A stretch of 12,788 nucleotides of DNA, taken from NCBI GenBank assembly GCA_021850555.1, contig JAJZLX010000322.1, forward strand, positions 12,273-25,060. Reading direction: 5' to 3'. This document shows positions 12,628 to 12,788 of this stretch, piece by piece. A program made the position numbers and the translations under genes. Within the stretch, counting starts at the first letter, position 1. Each line of letters opens with the position of its first letter. The notes beneath the pieces are model-generated. The model saw only the letters and a program-made list of their open reading frames with translations. It ran no database searches and was not told the origin of the DNA. This DNA comes from Pseudomonadota bacterium. Lineage in GTDB: Bacteria > Pseudomonadota > Gammaproteobacteria > Steroidobacterales > Steroidobacteraceae.

Positions 12628-12788
12628 GTTTTCCCCACATACGTGGGGACGGAAGGGGTGACGCGGCGCGTCTGCTCGGCCTCGCCCGTTTTCCCCACAT
12701 ACGTGGGGACGGAAGGACAGATAGATCAGGCACACGACCCACGGCAGCGTTTTCCCCACATACGTGGGGACGGAAGGACTGTCTGTCA
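12628..12788 (+). CRISPR. CRISPR array 2: 29-nt I-E-like repeats, runs off the right edge
   Basis: Three identical 29-nt repeats at 12628-12656, 12688-12716 and 12749-12777: GTTTT, CCCCACATACGTGGGG (perfect 6-bp stem, 4-nt loop), ACGGAAGG. Spacers are 31 nt (12657-12687) and 32 nt (12717-12748); a third begins at 12778 and is cut by the window end. Layout and sizes are those of I-E arrays; cleavage at the stem base would leave an 8-nt handle ACGGAAGG. Direction is plus, with cas2 and the IHF site on the leader side. The repeat differs from array 1 in its 5' part and loop, but the array 1 terminal repeats carry its features. No spacer matches anything I recognise. Confidence 0.97.

Noticed and set aside
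10808..12788. A standard type I-E CRISPR-Cas system
   Set aside because: cas6e, cas1, cas2 and I-E-like repeats are present, but cas3, cas8e, cse2, cas7 and cas5 of I-E are absent and the upstream genes are type IV with DinG.

Overview
The window is high-GC (estimated at a little over 60%) and looks chromosomal, from a proteobacterium, most likely a gammaproteobacterium. The support is a Xanthomonas-like MinC, a canonical RadA, and IHF-type sites beside both CRISPR arrays. I cannot name the species.

Left third (1-4700). The end of minC is followed by a convergent two-gene unit: a ribbon-helix-helix protein and a small coiled-coil protein, read from an apparently leaderless promoter. Then come a DUF7694-like small protein and a three-gene unit on the minus strand: a small membrane protein, a CxxC-rich zinc-binding protein, and radA. 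minD, which normally follows minC, is absent.

Right two thirds (4620-12788). This is a type IV-A-like CRISPR-Cas locus. CRISPR array 1 (4818-5102) has an IHF-like site before it and a strong terminator after it. A plus-strand operon follows: csf1-like, a small Cas6-like gene (csf5 position), csf3 (Cas5-like), csf2 (Cas7-like), csf4/casDinG helicase, a full Cas6e, cas1 and cas2 of the I-E type, and then CRISPR array 2 (12628 to the right edge), again with an IHF site at its leader. Genes overlap or are at most 55 bp apart from 5333 to 12597, so they are probably one transcript. No cas3, cas8e or other I-E effector gene is present. The I-E-type adaptation genes and Cas6e therefore appear to serve a type IV effector that uses DinG in place of Cas3.

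How the parts could work together (inference). Cas1-Cas2 with IHF would add spacers. Cas6e and/or the small Cas6-like protein would cut the two pre-crRNAs, whose repeats differ. Csf1, Csf2 and Csf3 would form the crRNA-guided complex, and CasDinG would be recruited as the helicase. The most unusual points are the adaptation module in a type IV locus, two Cas6-fold proteins with two repeat families, a leader-distal end of array 1 that changes towards the array 2 repeat, a solitary repeat-like hairpin plus a paired operator-like motif around array 1, and a spacer whose middle 15 nt matches the DUF7694 gene in the same window in the same codon frame.
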